Shown here piece after piece: positions 1 to 7,444 of a stretch of DNA of 49,356 bases. The notes below the pieces were generated by a model. The model was given only the letters and a program-made list of their open reading frames with translations. It was not told where the DNA came from and made no database searches. Positions within the stretch are counted from its first letter, which is position 1. Each line of letters starts with the position of its first letter. Origin of the DNA: JABMPO01 sp964539785 (GTDB lineage: Bacteria > Fidelibacterota > Marinisomatia > Marinisomatales > TCS56); NCBI GenBank assembly GCA_964539785.1, contig CAZIJQ010000011.1, forward strand, positions 1 to 49,356. Direction: 5' to 3'. The position numbers and the translations under genes are program-made.

Positions 1-439
1 GATGGGGTACAGTACGAAATTGATGGTCAATGGCAGGGAATAATTCATCTTCTAAAAATGCCAAAAAATTATTTGCACCACCGGAGGCAGGCAAATCTGT
101 CACGGAAGTTGGAGTAAAATCCCTATCGCGATTGGTATTTATGATACCAATGACAATCATTCTGGGAATTAAATCCAAATCAGCCAAGAAATCCACTAAT
201 CCAGTCACATGGTGAAAATGGTAATCACCATCCAGCAAGTATAATACCGGATAGTTTACCGTTGTCTGATCATAGCCTTCCGGCAAACCGACTACTAAAA
301 CACGTTGTTCCTCAAGGATGTCCGAATAAATCCCAATATAACTGCCAATATTATATTGGGCGGGTGTATAAGCTATTGCTACTAAAAATATTAGGAGAAA
401 GCGGCAAAATAAATTTCTTAACGGACCTGTGGTTTCCAT
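1..439 (-). CDS. Secreted putative esterase (alpha/beta hydrolase), 3' part beyond the window
   Basis: An open frame read leftwards from ATG at 437-439 runs off the window start, giving about 146 N-terminal residues without a stop. It begins with a basic then hydrophobic signal peptide (LFCRFLLIFLVAIAYTPAQ) with a likely cleavage before Gln28. The mature part contains YPVLYLLDGDYHFHH, then IPRMIVIGI and FLAFLEDELFPAIDHQFRT, the usual order of the N-terminal half of the esterase D / siderophore-esterase family (PF00756). The catalytic Ser and His would lie beyond the edge, so activity cannot be judged. The substrate is unknown; family members cleave ester-linked acyl groups or siderophores. 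It is divergent from the D-aminopeptidase gene, separated by about 160 bases. Confidence 0.8.
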   Translation of the reverse strand, partial: METTGPLRNLFCRFLLIFLVAIAYTPAQYNIGSYIGIYSDILEEQRVLVVGLPEGYDQTTVNYPVLYLLDGDYHFHHVTGLVDFLADLDLIPRMIVIGIINTNRDRDFTPTSVTDLPASGGANNFLAFLEDELFPAIDHQFRTVPH

Positions 440-570
440 TTGTATTCTCTAATTACTAATCTGACTACTGCATTATACTACCATAGCATACTTTAACATA
501 GACTAAAATTTTGATTATGTAAATGGTAAATCTGACTGATATTATGTATGTTTTAGAATAGCTGGATTTA

Positions 571-576
571 TATAAT
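571..576 (+). promoter_or_regulatory. Candidate -10 element of the D-aminopeptidase gene
   Basis: A perfect TATAAT hexamer lies 24 bases before the ATG at 601, followed by a GAGGAA ribosome site. No good -35 hexamer is seen 16-18 bases upstream, so this is a composition-based suggestion in an AT-rich divergent intergenic region (440-600) that holds nothing else I recognise. Confidence 0.3.
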
Positions 577-600
577 TTCTGCTATTAAACTGAGGAAATA

Positions 601-1401
601 ATGAAAATCTACATCAGTGCGGATATTGAAGGTGTCTGCGGGTCCCCCCATTGGGATGAAGCGAACGAGGATAAAGGGGATTATAGGGAATTCCAGCAGC
701 AGATGACGGCTGAAGTCAATGCTGCTTGTGAGGGGGCTTTCGCTGCCGGTGCCCATGAAATTATAATTAAGGATGCTCATGCTACGGGTCGGAATATCAT
801 TGCTGCGGATCTCCCGCCTAAAACACAATTAATCCGGGGCTGGAGCGGACATCCCTATTCGATGGTGCAGGAACTGGATGATTCTTTCGCTGCAATCATA
901 TTTATCGGTTATCATGCCCGAGCTGGATCGGATGGAAATCCACTGGCTCATACCATGAGTTCATCAGTTGTAGATTATCTTAAAATCAATGGCCGGTTTG
1001 CATCGGAATTCTTACTGCACGGCTATGTTGCCGCAAGTCTTGGAGTACCTCTGGTTTTTCTATCGGGTGATGAAGCTATTTGCCAGGAATCGCTATCTAT
1101 TGTTGCGGATATCAGCACCGTTGCCGTTAAAAGGGGTGTTGGTAATTCTACTATCAACATCCACCCGCAGCAGGCAATTGATCTGATTCGCTCCGGGGCG
1201 GAGAAAGCGCTAGGTGGTAATCTGGAATTATGCCGCTTGCCAGAGCCGGATAAATATCAAATCGAAATCCGGTTTAAAAAACAAGTTCAGGCTTATAAAG
1301 CTTCCTTTTATCCAGGTGTGACCTTAGTAGATTCACAGACTATTGCTTACACCAGCGATAATTATTTTGACGTCATGCGAATGCGCTCATTCGTAATTTG
1401 A
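601..1401 (+). CDS. dppA: D-aminopeptidase, M55 (DppA) family
   Basis: A 266-residue protein matching the M55 zinc peptidase DppA, which releases N-terminal D-amino acids from short peptides and is thought to help recycle or scavenge D-Ala peptides. The metal ligands known from Bacillus DppA are visible in order: Asp8 and Glu10 in SADIEGVCG, His60 in KDAHATGRN, His105 in GYHARAG and Glu136 in RFASEFLLHG. Length is close to the 274 residues of the Bacillus enzyme, and no signal peptide is present, so it is cytoplasmic. The ATG is preceded by GAGGAA. The oligopeptide transporter genes that accompany dppA in Bacillus are absent here; the neighbours are an esterase and urocanate hydratase, with no obvious pathway link. 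Confidence 0.9.
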   Translation: MKIYISADIEGVCGSPHWDEANEDKGDYREFQQQMTAEVNAACEGAFAAGAHEIIIKDAHATGRNIIAADLPPKTQLIRGWSGHPYSMVQELDDSFAAIIFIGYHARAGSDGNPLAHTMSSSVVDYLKINGRFASEFLLHGYVAASLGVPLVFLSGDEAICQESLSIVADISTVAVKRGVGNSTINIHPQQAIDLIRSGAEKALGGNLELCRLPEPDKYQIEIRFKKQVQAYKASFYPGVTLVDSQTIAYTSDNYFDVMRMRSFVI

Positions 1402-1419
1402 CCGGCTGGCTTAACTGAT

Positions 1420-3072
1420 TTAGAAATTTCTACCCGGGATGTTCACCTTTTTTTCCTGGGCACACGCGATGGCTTCATCGTATCCCGCATCGACATGACG
1501 GAATACACCTGTCAAAGGATCGTTGGTCAGGACCCGTTTTAACCGCACGGCAGCTTCGGGTGTGCCATCAGCCACTATAACTTGGCCGGCATGGAGGGAG
1601 TATCCAATCCCGACTCCACCACCATGATGGTAGGATACCCAGGTTGCCCCGGAAGCCGTATTCAAAAGTGCATTTAAAATTGGCCAATCTGCAATGGCAT
1701 CCGACCCATCCTTCATTGCTTCAGTTTCGCGATTTGGTGAAGCAACAGAACCGGCGTCTAAGTGATCACGCCCGATCACAATCGGCGCTTTGACCCGGCC
1801 TGTTTTCACCAGGTCGTTAAATAATAATCCGGCCTTATCTCGCTCACCATAACCTAGCCAACAGATACGGGAGGGCAGTCCCTGGAAGGCGACTTTTTCA
1901 CCGGCTAATTTCAACCAGCGGTGCAGCGCCCGGTCTTCCGGGAATAATTTCATCAATTCCCGATCGGTGGTAAAGATATCTTCGGGATCGCCTGATAAGG
2001 CAACCCAGCGGAAGGGACCTTTCCCTACACAGAACAGTGGGCGGATATAAGCCGGAACGAATCCCGGAAAATCGAAAGCATCCAAATACCCGGCTTTCAG
2101 GGCTTGACCGCGCAGATTGTTACCATAGTCGAATGTGATTGCTCCTTTTTTCTGAAATTCAACCATGGCCCGACAGTGTTTGACCATTGAATCATATGCT
2201 ATCTGCTTATATTTATCTGGATCGGATTTTCTCAATTCCAGCGCGACAGAGTAAGAAATACCCGTTGGAACATATCCATTTAACTCATCGTGAGCAGAGG
2301 TCTGATCTGTGACCAAATCAGGAATAATTCCTTTATTCAGCAATTCCGGAAAAATATCTGCGGCATTGCCCAATAGTCCAACGGATAGGGCGCGTTTTTC
2401 GGCTTTAGCTGTCAGTATTTTTTCCAGTGCTGAATCCAAATCAGTTTCCATCAGGTCGCAGTATTTGGTTTTAATACGTTTTTTGATCCGTTCTTCATCA
2501 ACTTCAACTACCAATGCTACTCCGCCATTGAATGTTGCCGCCAGTGGCTGGGCGCCACCCATACCACCCAATCCTGCGGTCAGAACAAAACGTCCACTCA
2601 AATCACCATTGAAATGCTGGCGGGCCGCTTCAGCGAAAGTTTCATAAGTTCCCTGGAGAATACCCTGGGTGCCGATGTATATCCAGCTACCAGCGGTCAT
2701 CTGCCCGTACATGATCAGTCCTTTTTTTTCCAATTCGTTGAAATAATCCCAATTGGCCCAATTTGGAACCAGATTTGAGTTGGCAATTAAAACGCGTGGT
2801 GCATCAGTATGTGTTTTAGCAACTCCAACCGGTTTGCCGGACTGAATCAGTAAAGTTTCATCAATTTCTAGATTTTTTAAAGCATCGAGAATTGCATCAA
2901 AACATCCCCAATTACGGGCCGCTCGTCCGGTGCCACCGTAGACAATCAGCTCATCCGGGTTCTCGGCATTCTCCGGATCGAGGTTATGTTGAATCATGCG
3001 ATAGGCCGCTTCGATCTGCCAGTTTTTACATGTAAGGGTAGTGCCAGTTGGCGGTTTTACGATTCTATCCAA
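1420..3072 (-). CDS. hutU: Urocanate hydratase
   Basis: A 550-residue full-length urocanase, converting urocanate to imidazolonepropionate in histidine breakdown using tightly bound NAD+ as electrophile. The NAD-binding segment TAGLGGMGGAQPLAATF is at about residues 165-181. The active-site cysteine is Cys404 in FQGLPSRICWLG, and the conserved IVIGRDHLDAGSVASPNRET block follows. The start ATG at 3070-3072 gives the usual N-terminus. It is convergent with dppA, with only 18 bases between the stops. The other hut genes (hutH, hutI, hutG) are not in the window, so the pathway must be scattered or partial. Confidence 0.97.
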   Translation of the reverse strand: MDRIVKPPTGTTLTCKNWQIEAAYRMIQHNLDPENAENPDELIVYGGTGRAARNWGCFDAILDALKNLEIDETLLIQSGKPVGVAKTHTDAPRVLIANSNLVPNWANWDYFNELEKKGLIMYGQMTAGSWIYIGTQGILQGTYETFAEAARQHFNGDLSGRFVLTAGLGGMGGAQPLAATFNGGVALVVEVDEERIKKRIKTKYCDLMETDLDSALEKILTAKAEKRALSVGLLGNAADIFPELLNKGIIPDLVTDQTSAHDELNGYVPTGISYSVALELRKSDPDKYKQIAYDSMVKHCRAMVEFQKKGAITFDYGNNLRGQALKAGYLDAFDFPGFVPAYIRPLFCVGKGPFRWVALSGDPEDIFTTDRELMKLFPEDRALHRWLKLAGEKVAFQGLPSRICWLGYGERDKAGLLFNDLVKTGRVKAPIVIGRDHLDAGSVASPNRETEAMKDGSDAIADWPILNALLNTASGATWVSYHHGGGVGIGYSLHAGQVIVADGTPEAAVRLKRVLTNDPLTGVFRHVDAGYDEAIACAQEKKVNIPGRNF

Positions 3073-3394
3073 TTTATTTACCTTTAGAATTTTTTAGATG
3101 ATTATCTGATTCTCGTTGGAAGTTATTTTAGCCCGTTGCTGGTTTAAATTTAATAACGTGAGCGGCACTATCTGATTATTTAATGTCAGGATTTAATAAT
3201 GCACAGATCGTATTGGTCGTATATAATTTTCGCACCAATTCAATTCCATTAATTCAGTATTTTGGATCATCAATCTAGTAGCAATAATTACAACAGATAA
3301 TTCGTGGCGATTTTAATTAAACTACTGATTCTTATTTCTTGTTCAGCAATTATTCTAATCCTAATTTTATCTGCTATTTTTGAAATGAAAGACG
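3073..3394. other. Divergent intergenic region between hutU and ffh
   Basis: About 320 bases of AT-rich sequence between divergent genes. A TATAAT hexamer at 3222-3227 (+ strand) is a possible -10 box for the ffh operon, with no convincing -35. No SRP RNA, riboswitch or tRNA is recognisable. The only coding candidate is the 32-codon hydrophobic frame starting at 3304, listed separately. Confidence 0.5.
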
Positions 3395-3402
3395 ATGTTT
3401 GA
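3304..3402 (+). CDS. Candidate 32-residue hydrophobic leader peptide overlapping the ffh start
   Basis: A GTG-initiated frame directly after an in-frame TAA (3298-3300) encodes 32 residues: a short N-terminus with one Lys, about 20 hydrophobic residues (LLILISCSAIILILILSAIF) and an acidic end (EMKDDV). Its TGA stop (3400-3402) lies just inside ffh, overlapping it by eight bases in another frame, so termination would place ribosomes on the ffh ATG. Its own ribosome site is not evident, and the ffh ATG also has only a weak one (GAAAG). Against it: T-rich DNA encodes hydrophobic residues by chance, and 33 stop-free codons are not rare. It could be a regulatory leader or an accident. Confidence 0.3.
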   Translation: MAILIKLLILISCSAIILILILSAIFEMKDDV

Positions 3403-4729
3403 TCAGCTTAGTGACCGATTTGATACGGTTTTACGAAACTTACGCGGACTGGGGAAAATCACAGACGCCAATATCCAGCAAACGGCCCGGGAAATCAGGC
3501 GAGTACTGCTGGAAGCCGATGTAAACTTTACGGTTGCCAGGGGTTTTGTAGAACGGGTAAAAGAAAAGGCTCAAGGAACCAAGGTTCTTAAATCGATCAA
3601 ACCCGGTGAACAATTTATTAAAATAATCCGGGATGAGATGGTCGAGTTGATGGGGGCGGAAACAACTCCAATTAATTTTTCGGCCAAACCGCCAACGGTA
3701 ATTTTATTAGCTGGTCTCCAGGGTAGTGGAAAAACTACAACGGCTGCCAAGATAGCACATTTTTTGAAAAATCAGGGAAAACGCCCTTGTCTGGTGGCGG
3801 CGGACATCTATCGTCCGGCGGCTACTCAGCAGCTTGAGATTCTTGGCAAGCAGATTTCGGTTCCCGTGTTTAGCGGAGACCAAAAATCGGCCACCAGAAT
3901 TTGTAACGAAGGTGTAGAATACGGACGCAGTAATAATCACGATATCGTGATCTTGGATACTGCCGGTCGCCTGCATGTTGACAATAGCATGATGGATGAA
4001 ATTAAATCAATTGCGCGGGATGTACAGCCACACGAAATTCTGTTTGTGGTAGATGGGATGACCGGGCAAGATGCTGTAAATTCGGCAGCGGCTTTTTCTG
4101 AGACATTGGAACTGACCGGGACTATCCTGACAAAACTTGATGGTGACGCCCGAGGCGGTGCCGCTATTTCAATTTCCAATGTCACTCAAAAACCAGTAAA
4201 ATTTATTGGTGTTTCAGAGAAAATGGGCGGTCTGGAGGTTTTTGATCCGGGCCGGATTGTAGATCGCATTCTTGGTTTTGGGGATGTGGTTTCGTTAGTT
4301 GAAAAAGTTCAGCAATCTGTTGATGAAAATCAAGCTGAACTGCTGAAAAAGAAGATTATTGATAATAAATTTGACCTGGAAGATTTCAGAGATCAACTTA
4401 GACAAGTGCAGAAAATGGGGTCTCTGAAACAAATTTTAGGAATGATGCCTGGCATCAATCGAAAAATGATGAAAAATTTCCAGGTTGATGAACGTCAACT
4501 GGTTTGGACCGAAGCCATAGTCAATTCAATGACTCCGGCTGAACGATCAAACCCCCATATTATTAATGGGAGCAGACGACAAAGAATTGCGCGTGGATCA
4601 GGTAGAACTGTACAAGAAATAAACCAGTTATTAAAACAGTTTTCCCAGATGCAGAAAATGATGAAACGACTAAATAAATCCAATTTGCAAAATCAATTTG
4701 CAAGTGGAAAAGTTTTTGGAATTAATTAA
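3395..4729 (+). CDS. ffh: Signal recognition particle protein Ffh (SRP54)
   Basis: A 444-residue GTPase that binds 4.5S RNA and signal sequences and delivers nascent membrane and secretory proteins to FtsY. The N domain (about 1-95) with ALLEADV-like RRVLLEADVNF leads into the G domain with GLQGSGKT (107-114), DTAGR (188-192) and TKLDGDARGG (246-255). The methionine-rich M domain (about 305-444) carries the RNA-binding SRRQRIARGSG signature at 393-403. It is first gene of the ffh-rpsP-khpA-rimM-trmD-rplS operon. The ribosome site is poor, and the upstream hydrophobic ORF may couple its translation. Confidence 0.98.
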   Translation: MFDQLSDRFDTVLRNLRGLGKITDANIQQTAREIRRVLLEADVNFTVARGFVERVKEKAQGTKVLKSIKPGEQFIKIIRDEMVELMGAETTPINFSAKPPTVILLAGLQGSGKTTTAAKIAHFLKNQGKRPCLVAADIYRPAATQQLEILGKQISVPVFSGDQKSATRICNEGVEYGRSNNHDIVILDTAGRLHVDNSMMDEIKSIARDVQPHEILFVVDGMTGQDAVNSAAAFSETLELTGTILTKLDGDARGGAAISISNVTQKPVKFIGVSEKMGGLEVFDPGRIVDRILGFGDVVSLVEKVQQSVDENQAELLKKKIIDNKFDLEDFRDQLRQVQKMGSLKQILGMMPGINRKMMKNFQVDERQLVWTEAIVNSMTPAERSNPHIINGSRRQRIARGSGRTVQEINQLLKQFSQMQKMMKRLNKSNLQNQFASGKVFGIN

Positions 4730-4733
4730 GGAG
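4728..4733 (+). promoter_or_regulatory. Ribosome binding site deciding the rpsP TTG start
   Basis: AAGGAG overlaps the ffh stop codon and lies nine bases before TTG at 4743. It selects that TTG as start of bS16, rather than an in-frame ATG at 4698 that lies inside ffh and would add 15 residues foreign to the family. Confidence 0.8.
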
Positions 4734-4742
4734 ATTTTTAGG

Positions 4743-5465
4743 TTGTCAACAAAAATCAGATTAAAACGAATTGGACGCAGAAACAGACCTTTTTATCGGA
4801 TAGTCGTGATTGATTCACGGAAGCGTCGTGATGGTGCTGCAATTGAGGAATTGGGCTGGTATAATCCAATTGATAGTAAAGACTCTTATAAAATCAGCGA
4901 AGATAGAATATACCATTGGCTTGGTTTAGGTGCGCAAGTAAGCGATACGGTTCACAGCATACTGCAAAAGTCCGGAATCGCTTTTAAGTGGCATTTAAAA
5001 CAGCAGGGCCTGGATGAAAAAGCCGTGGAAAAAGAATTACAAAAGTGGCAATTGAAGCAAGCCGAAAAGACCAAGCAGGAAGCAGCCGCAAAACCCAAGA
5101 AGGTTAAGAAAGACGAAGAAAAAATCGTTGAAGAAGCGGCTGAAGAGGCAACAATTGCAGTAGTAGCTGAACCGGAAGTGGATACTGAAGAAACTTCAGA
5201 GGAAACGTCTGATGATAAGGTGGAAGCCTCCGTAGAAGAACCGCCCATTGATGATGACCAGAAAACTTCGGCTGAAAAAGAGGTCAAAGAGGAAAAAATT
5301 GCAGAGGTAACTGAACCGGTAGCGGAAACAGAAAAAACTTCAGAAAAAAAGCCCAAAGATAAGGCGAAAGCATCTGCGGAAAAATCACCCGCTGATGATG
5401 ACCAGAATTCTTCGGCTGAAAAAGCCGAGAATGAACAACAGGCGGGGGAGGGTCAGTCGAAATAA
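4743..5465 (+). CDS. rpsP: Ribosomal protein bS16 with a long acidic C-terminal tail
   Basis: From the TTG start the protein has 240 residues. The first 80 or so (STKIRLKRIGRRNRPFYRIV, GAAIEELGWYNP, DRIYHWLGLGAQVSDTV) are canonical bS16, a 30S assembly protein normally 80-90 residues long. Residues about 90-125 are charged and helical with many Lys. Residues about 125-240 are a low-complexity Glu/Ala/Lys/Ser tail containing two related units of 48 residues. Tails on bS16 are known in the FCB group, but the function is unknown. ffh lies 13 bases upstream and khpA about 100 bases downstream. The core call is certain; the role of the tail is not. Confidence 0.96.
   Translation: MSTKIRLKRIGRRNRPFYRIVVIDSRKRRDGAAIEELGWYNPIDSKDSYKISEDRIYHWLGLGAQVSDTVHSILQKSGIAFKWHLKQQGLDEKAVEKELQKWQLKQAEKTKQEAAAKPKKVKKDEEKIVEEAAEEATIAVVAEPEVDTEETSEETSDDKVEASVEEPPIDDDQKTSAEKEVKEEKIAEVTEPVAETEKTSEKKPKDKAKASAEKSPADDDQNSSAEKAENEQQAGEGQSK
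5169..5438 (+). repeat. In-frame tandem duplication in the bS16 tail
   Basis: Two units offset by exactly 144 bases (48 codons) begin at 5169 and 5313. Both open with GAACCGG, and both contain a nearly identical stretch (5250-5280 and 5394-5424) encoding DDDQKTSAEK and DDDQNSSAEK. The DNA-level similarity points to a fairly recent duplication; the second unit is slightly shorter at its end. Confidence 0.8.
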
Positions 5466-5478
5466 TCTGAACAGATAT

Positions 5479-5508
5479 CAGGTATTTTGATAGAAAAAAA
5501 TACTCCTG
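5479..5508 (+). other. Imperfect hairpin between rpsP and khpA
   Basis: CAGG plus TATTTT (5479-5488) can pair with AAAATA and CCTG (5497-5508) with a two-base bulge. No T-run follows, so it is not a standard terminator; it may be an mRNA processing or stability element, or chance. The gap of about 100 bases is the largest in this operon. Confidence 0.25.
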
Positions 5509-5563
5509 TCGCTGATAAGTATGAACGATAGCATATCCCAGTAATTCAATAGTGGAGAGAACG

Positions 5564-5800
5564 ATGCAGGAGTTTATTGAAAATGTGGTTAAACACCTGG
5601 TGGATAAGCCGGATGAGGTCAAGGTTAATTCTGTGGAAACTGAACAACGGGTAATCTACGAATTAATTGTTGGTGTTGGTGATTACGGAAAAGTAATCGG
5701 CAAGAGTGGCCGCAATATCTCTGCCCTCAGAACATTGGTTTTCGCGATTAATGCAAAACAGGGTGGGAAGCGTGCCCGCCTCGATGTCATTGACCAGTAA
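5564..5800 (+). CDS. khpA: KH-domain RNA-binding protein KhpA
   Basis: A 78-residue single KH domain with the RNA-binding loop GKVIGKSGRN at about residues 46-55, followed by ISALRTLV. KhpA (YlqC) homologs bind RNA, often with KhpB, and affect cell-size and small-RNA functions in Gram-positives; its role here is inferred. I chose ATG 5564 because GGAGAG (5554-5559) precedes it; the in-frame GTG at 5552 lies within that ribosome-site region. The position between rpsP and rimM is the conserved one in many phyla. Confidence 0.92.
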   Translation: MQEFIENVVKHLVDKPDEVKVNSVETEQRVIYELIVGVGDYGKVIGKSGRNISALRTLVFAINAKQGGKRARLDVIDQ

Positions 5801-5812
5801 TTGGTAATCTAA

Positions 5813-6313
5813 ATGGAACGATTGTTTGCCATAGCAAAAATAACCCGCGCTACCGGACTTGGTGGTGATGTAGGACTACGTCCGCTGACCAGATATTTTG
5901 AAGAATATGTTGGAGATCACCCACTGTTTTTGGGTTTTTCAACAGATCTGGCGCGTGAAATTGAACTCAAAGACGTTATTGGTGTTGGTAAAAAAGTTCG
6001 ATTCCATTTTAATGGTGTTGATACCAGAGACGAAGCCGAAGCTCTGATTGGTCAAATACTTTTTGTCAATGTTCCCGACGATGATTTCATCAATCTGTCT
6101 TCAGACGATCTCCTGGGCTGCAGTGTGGTAACAAACACGGGTAAGATCATTGGTGAATTGGTCGACATTTTAATGATGCCGGCCAACGATGTTTATGTCA
6201 TTGACAATGGATCAAAAGAAATATTAATTCCAGTAGTACCGGAAATTGTTAATGGTATTAGTGAAATTGATGACAGTATCGTGATTACACCAATGGATGG
6301 CTTACTGGATTGA
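5813..6313 (+). CDS. rimM: Ribosome maturation factor RimM
   Basis: A 166-residue two-domain protein. The N-terminal RimM domain starts with FAIAKITRATGLGGDVGLRP, and the C-terminal PRC-barrel (about residues 95-166) contains DLLGCSVV and VYVIDNGSKEILIPVVPEIV. RimM binds uS19 and assists maturation of the 30S head, next to the bS16 assembly step served by this same operon. It lies 12 bases after khpA, and its stop overlaps the trmD start. Confidence 0.95.
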   Translation: MERLFAIAKITRATGLGGDVGLRPLTRYFEEYVGDHPLFLGFSTDLAREIELKDVIGVGKKVRFHFNGVDTRDEAEALIGQILFVNVPDDDFINLSSDDLLGCSVVTNTGKIIGELVDILMMPANDVYVIDNGSKEILIPVVPEIVNGISEIDDSIVITPMDGLLD

Positions 6314-7029
6314 TTTCGCAAATTGCTCTAATTACACCGACGCCGGATGTAATAACAACGGTCATCCGTAACAGCATTTTACGGCAAGCCGAAGAAAAAG
6401 AAATTGTAGCCTTTCACGTAGTAAATCTACGGGATTATGCTACCGGTAATTATCGCCAAATAGATGATACTCCATTTGGCGGAGGCAGTGGCATGGTGAT
6501 GATGGCCGAGCCATTGTTCAAAGCTATTAAACATATGATTCAGGTGCTGGGCGGCCAGGATGAATGTGAAATCATTTATCCTTCCCCACAGGGAAAACTC
6601 TGGTCCCATTCAGAAGCAATCGAACTCAGCACCCGAAAAAAGCTCATTGTTATTTGTGGTCATTACAAAGGAATCGATCAAAGAGTAAGGGATCAATTTG
6701 TAACCCGTGAATATTCTATTGGTGATTTTGTTGTAAGCAGTGGTGAACTGCCAGCGATGCTCATGGTTGATGGAATTGTACGGCTGATTCCCGGTGTTTT
6801 AAACACCTACGAATCAGCAATGACAGACACATTTGCCACGGATCTGCTGGATGGTCCCCACTACACCAGACCACGTGAAATTGATGGTCTGGCAGTTCCT
6901 GATGTACTGCTGAGCGGTCACCATAAACAGATCGATAAATGGCGGCTTGATCAACAGGAAAAACGTACCAAAAAGCATCGACCTGACATGTGGCAAAAAT
7001 ATTTAAAAATTCGAGATAGCGGAGATTAA
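6310..7029 (+). CDS. trmD: tRNA (guanine-N1-)-methyltransferase TrmD
   Basis: A 239-residue SPOUT methyltransferase making m1G37 in tRNAs, which prevents +1 frameshifting. Visible signatures are DDTPFGGGSGMVM, ICGHYKGIDQRV, SIGDFVVSSGELPAMLMVDGI (the SAM knot region), LDGPHYTRP and LLSGHHKQIDKWR. The start is a TTG that overlaps the rimM TGA (TTGA), so translation is probably coupled. The N-terminal strand reads ALITPTPD instead of the usual LFPEMF-like segment, a modest divergence. Confidence 0.96.
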   Translation: MISQIALITPTPDVITTVIRNSILRQAEEKEIVAFHVVNLRDYATGNYRQIDDTPFGGGSGMVMMAEPLFKAIKHMIQVLGGQDECEIIYPSPQGKLWSHSEAIELSTRKKLIVICGHYKGIDQRVRDQFVTREYSIGDFVVSSGELPAMLMVDGIVRLIPGVLNTYESAMTDTFATDLLDGPHYTRPREIDGLAVPDVLLSGHHKQIDKWRLDQQEKRTKKHRPDMWQKYLKIRDSGD

Positions 7030-7034
7030 AAATT

Positions 7035-7382
7035 ATGAATAAGTTAAACGAAATAACTAAGAGTCAATTACGGAATGATATTCCGGATTTCGGACCGGGT
7101 GATACGATCGATGTAAATGTAAGAGTTATTGAAGGTGGCAAAGAAAGAAATCAGCATTATCGCGGCATTGTCCTTGCACGTAAAGGTGGCAGTGGAATTT
7201 CTGCAACTTTTACAGTCCGGAAAATTTCCGGCGGCGTTGGTGTCGAACGTATTTTTCCACTCCATTCACCCATGTTGAAAAGTGTTAAGATTGTGCGTCG
7301 TGGAAAAGTCAGGCGTGCAAAACTGAATTATATTCGCAAACTGACTGGTAGCAAAGCCACCAGAATCGCGGAAAAGCGCTAA
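7035..7382 (+). CDS. rplS: Ribosomal protein bL19
   Basis: A 115-residue bL19 of normal length, located at the 30S-50S interface. It shows FGPGDTIDVNVRVIEGGKER, the YRGIVLARKG segment, GVGVERIFPLHSP and RRGKVRRAKLNYIR. It begins five bases after trmD and ends the operon; an intrinsic terminator follows 17 bases downstream. Confidence 0.97.
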   Translation: MNKLNEITKSQLRNDIPDFGPGDTIDVNVRVIEGGKERNQHYRGIVLARKGGSGISATFTVRKISGGVGVERIFPLHSPMLKSVKIVRRGKVRRAKLNYIRKLTGSKATRIAEKR

Positions 7383-7399
7383 ACAATCGATTATGAATT

Positions 7400-7440
7400 A
7401 AAACCCCTGTTATTTTGTCAATGGCAGGGGTTTTTATTTT
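7400..7440 (+). terminator. Rho-independent terminator after rplS
   Basis: A ten-pair stem AAAACCCCTG (7400-7409) / CAGGGGTTTT (7425-7434) with a 15-base loop runs into a T-rich tract ending at 7440. It closes the ffh-rplS operon and ends only four bases before the next start codon. Confidence 0.88.
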
Positions 7441-7444
7441 AAAG

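Noticed and set aside
30..215. A small + strand gene at the window start
   Set aside because: The same bases encode a coherent secreted esterase on the - strand; the + strand frame has no family resemblance.
3073..3394. A 4.5S/SRP RNA gene next to ffh
   Set aside because: No GGAA tetraloop hairpin with the conserved asymmetric loop could be found in this AT-rich region.
4952..5356. A 134-residue Ser-rich open frame on the - strand
   Set aside because: It is the reverse complement of the Glu/Ala/Lys-rich bS16 tail; GAA/GAG codons read backwards as TTC/CTC, which removes stops.
7415..7444. An upstream TTG start for the MFS transporter
   Set aside because: It lies in the loop of the rplS terminator, lacks a ribosome site, and adds residues that do not fit a first membrane segment.
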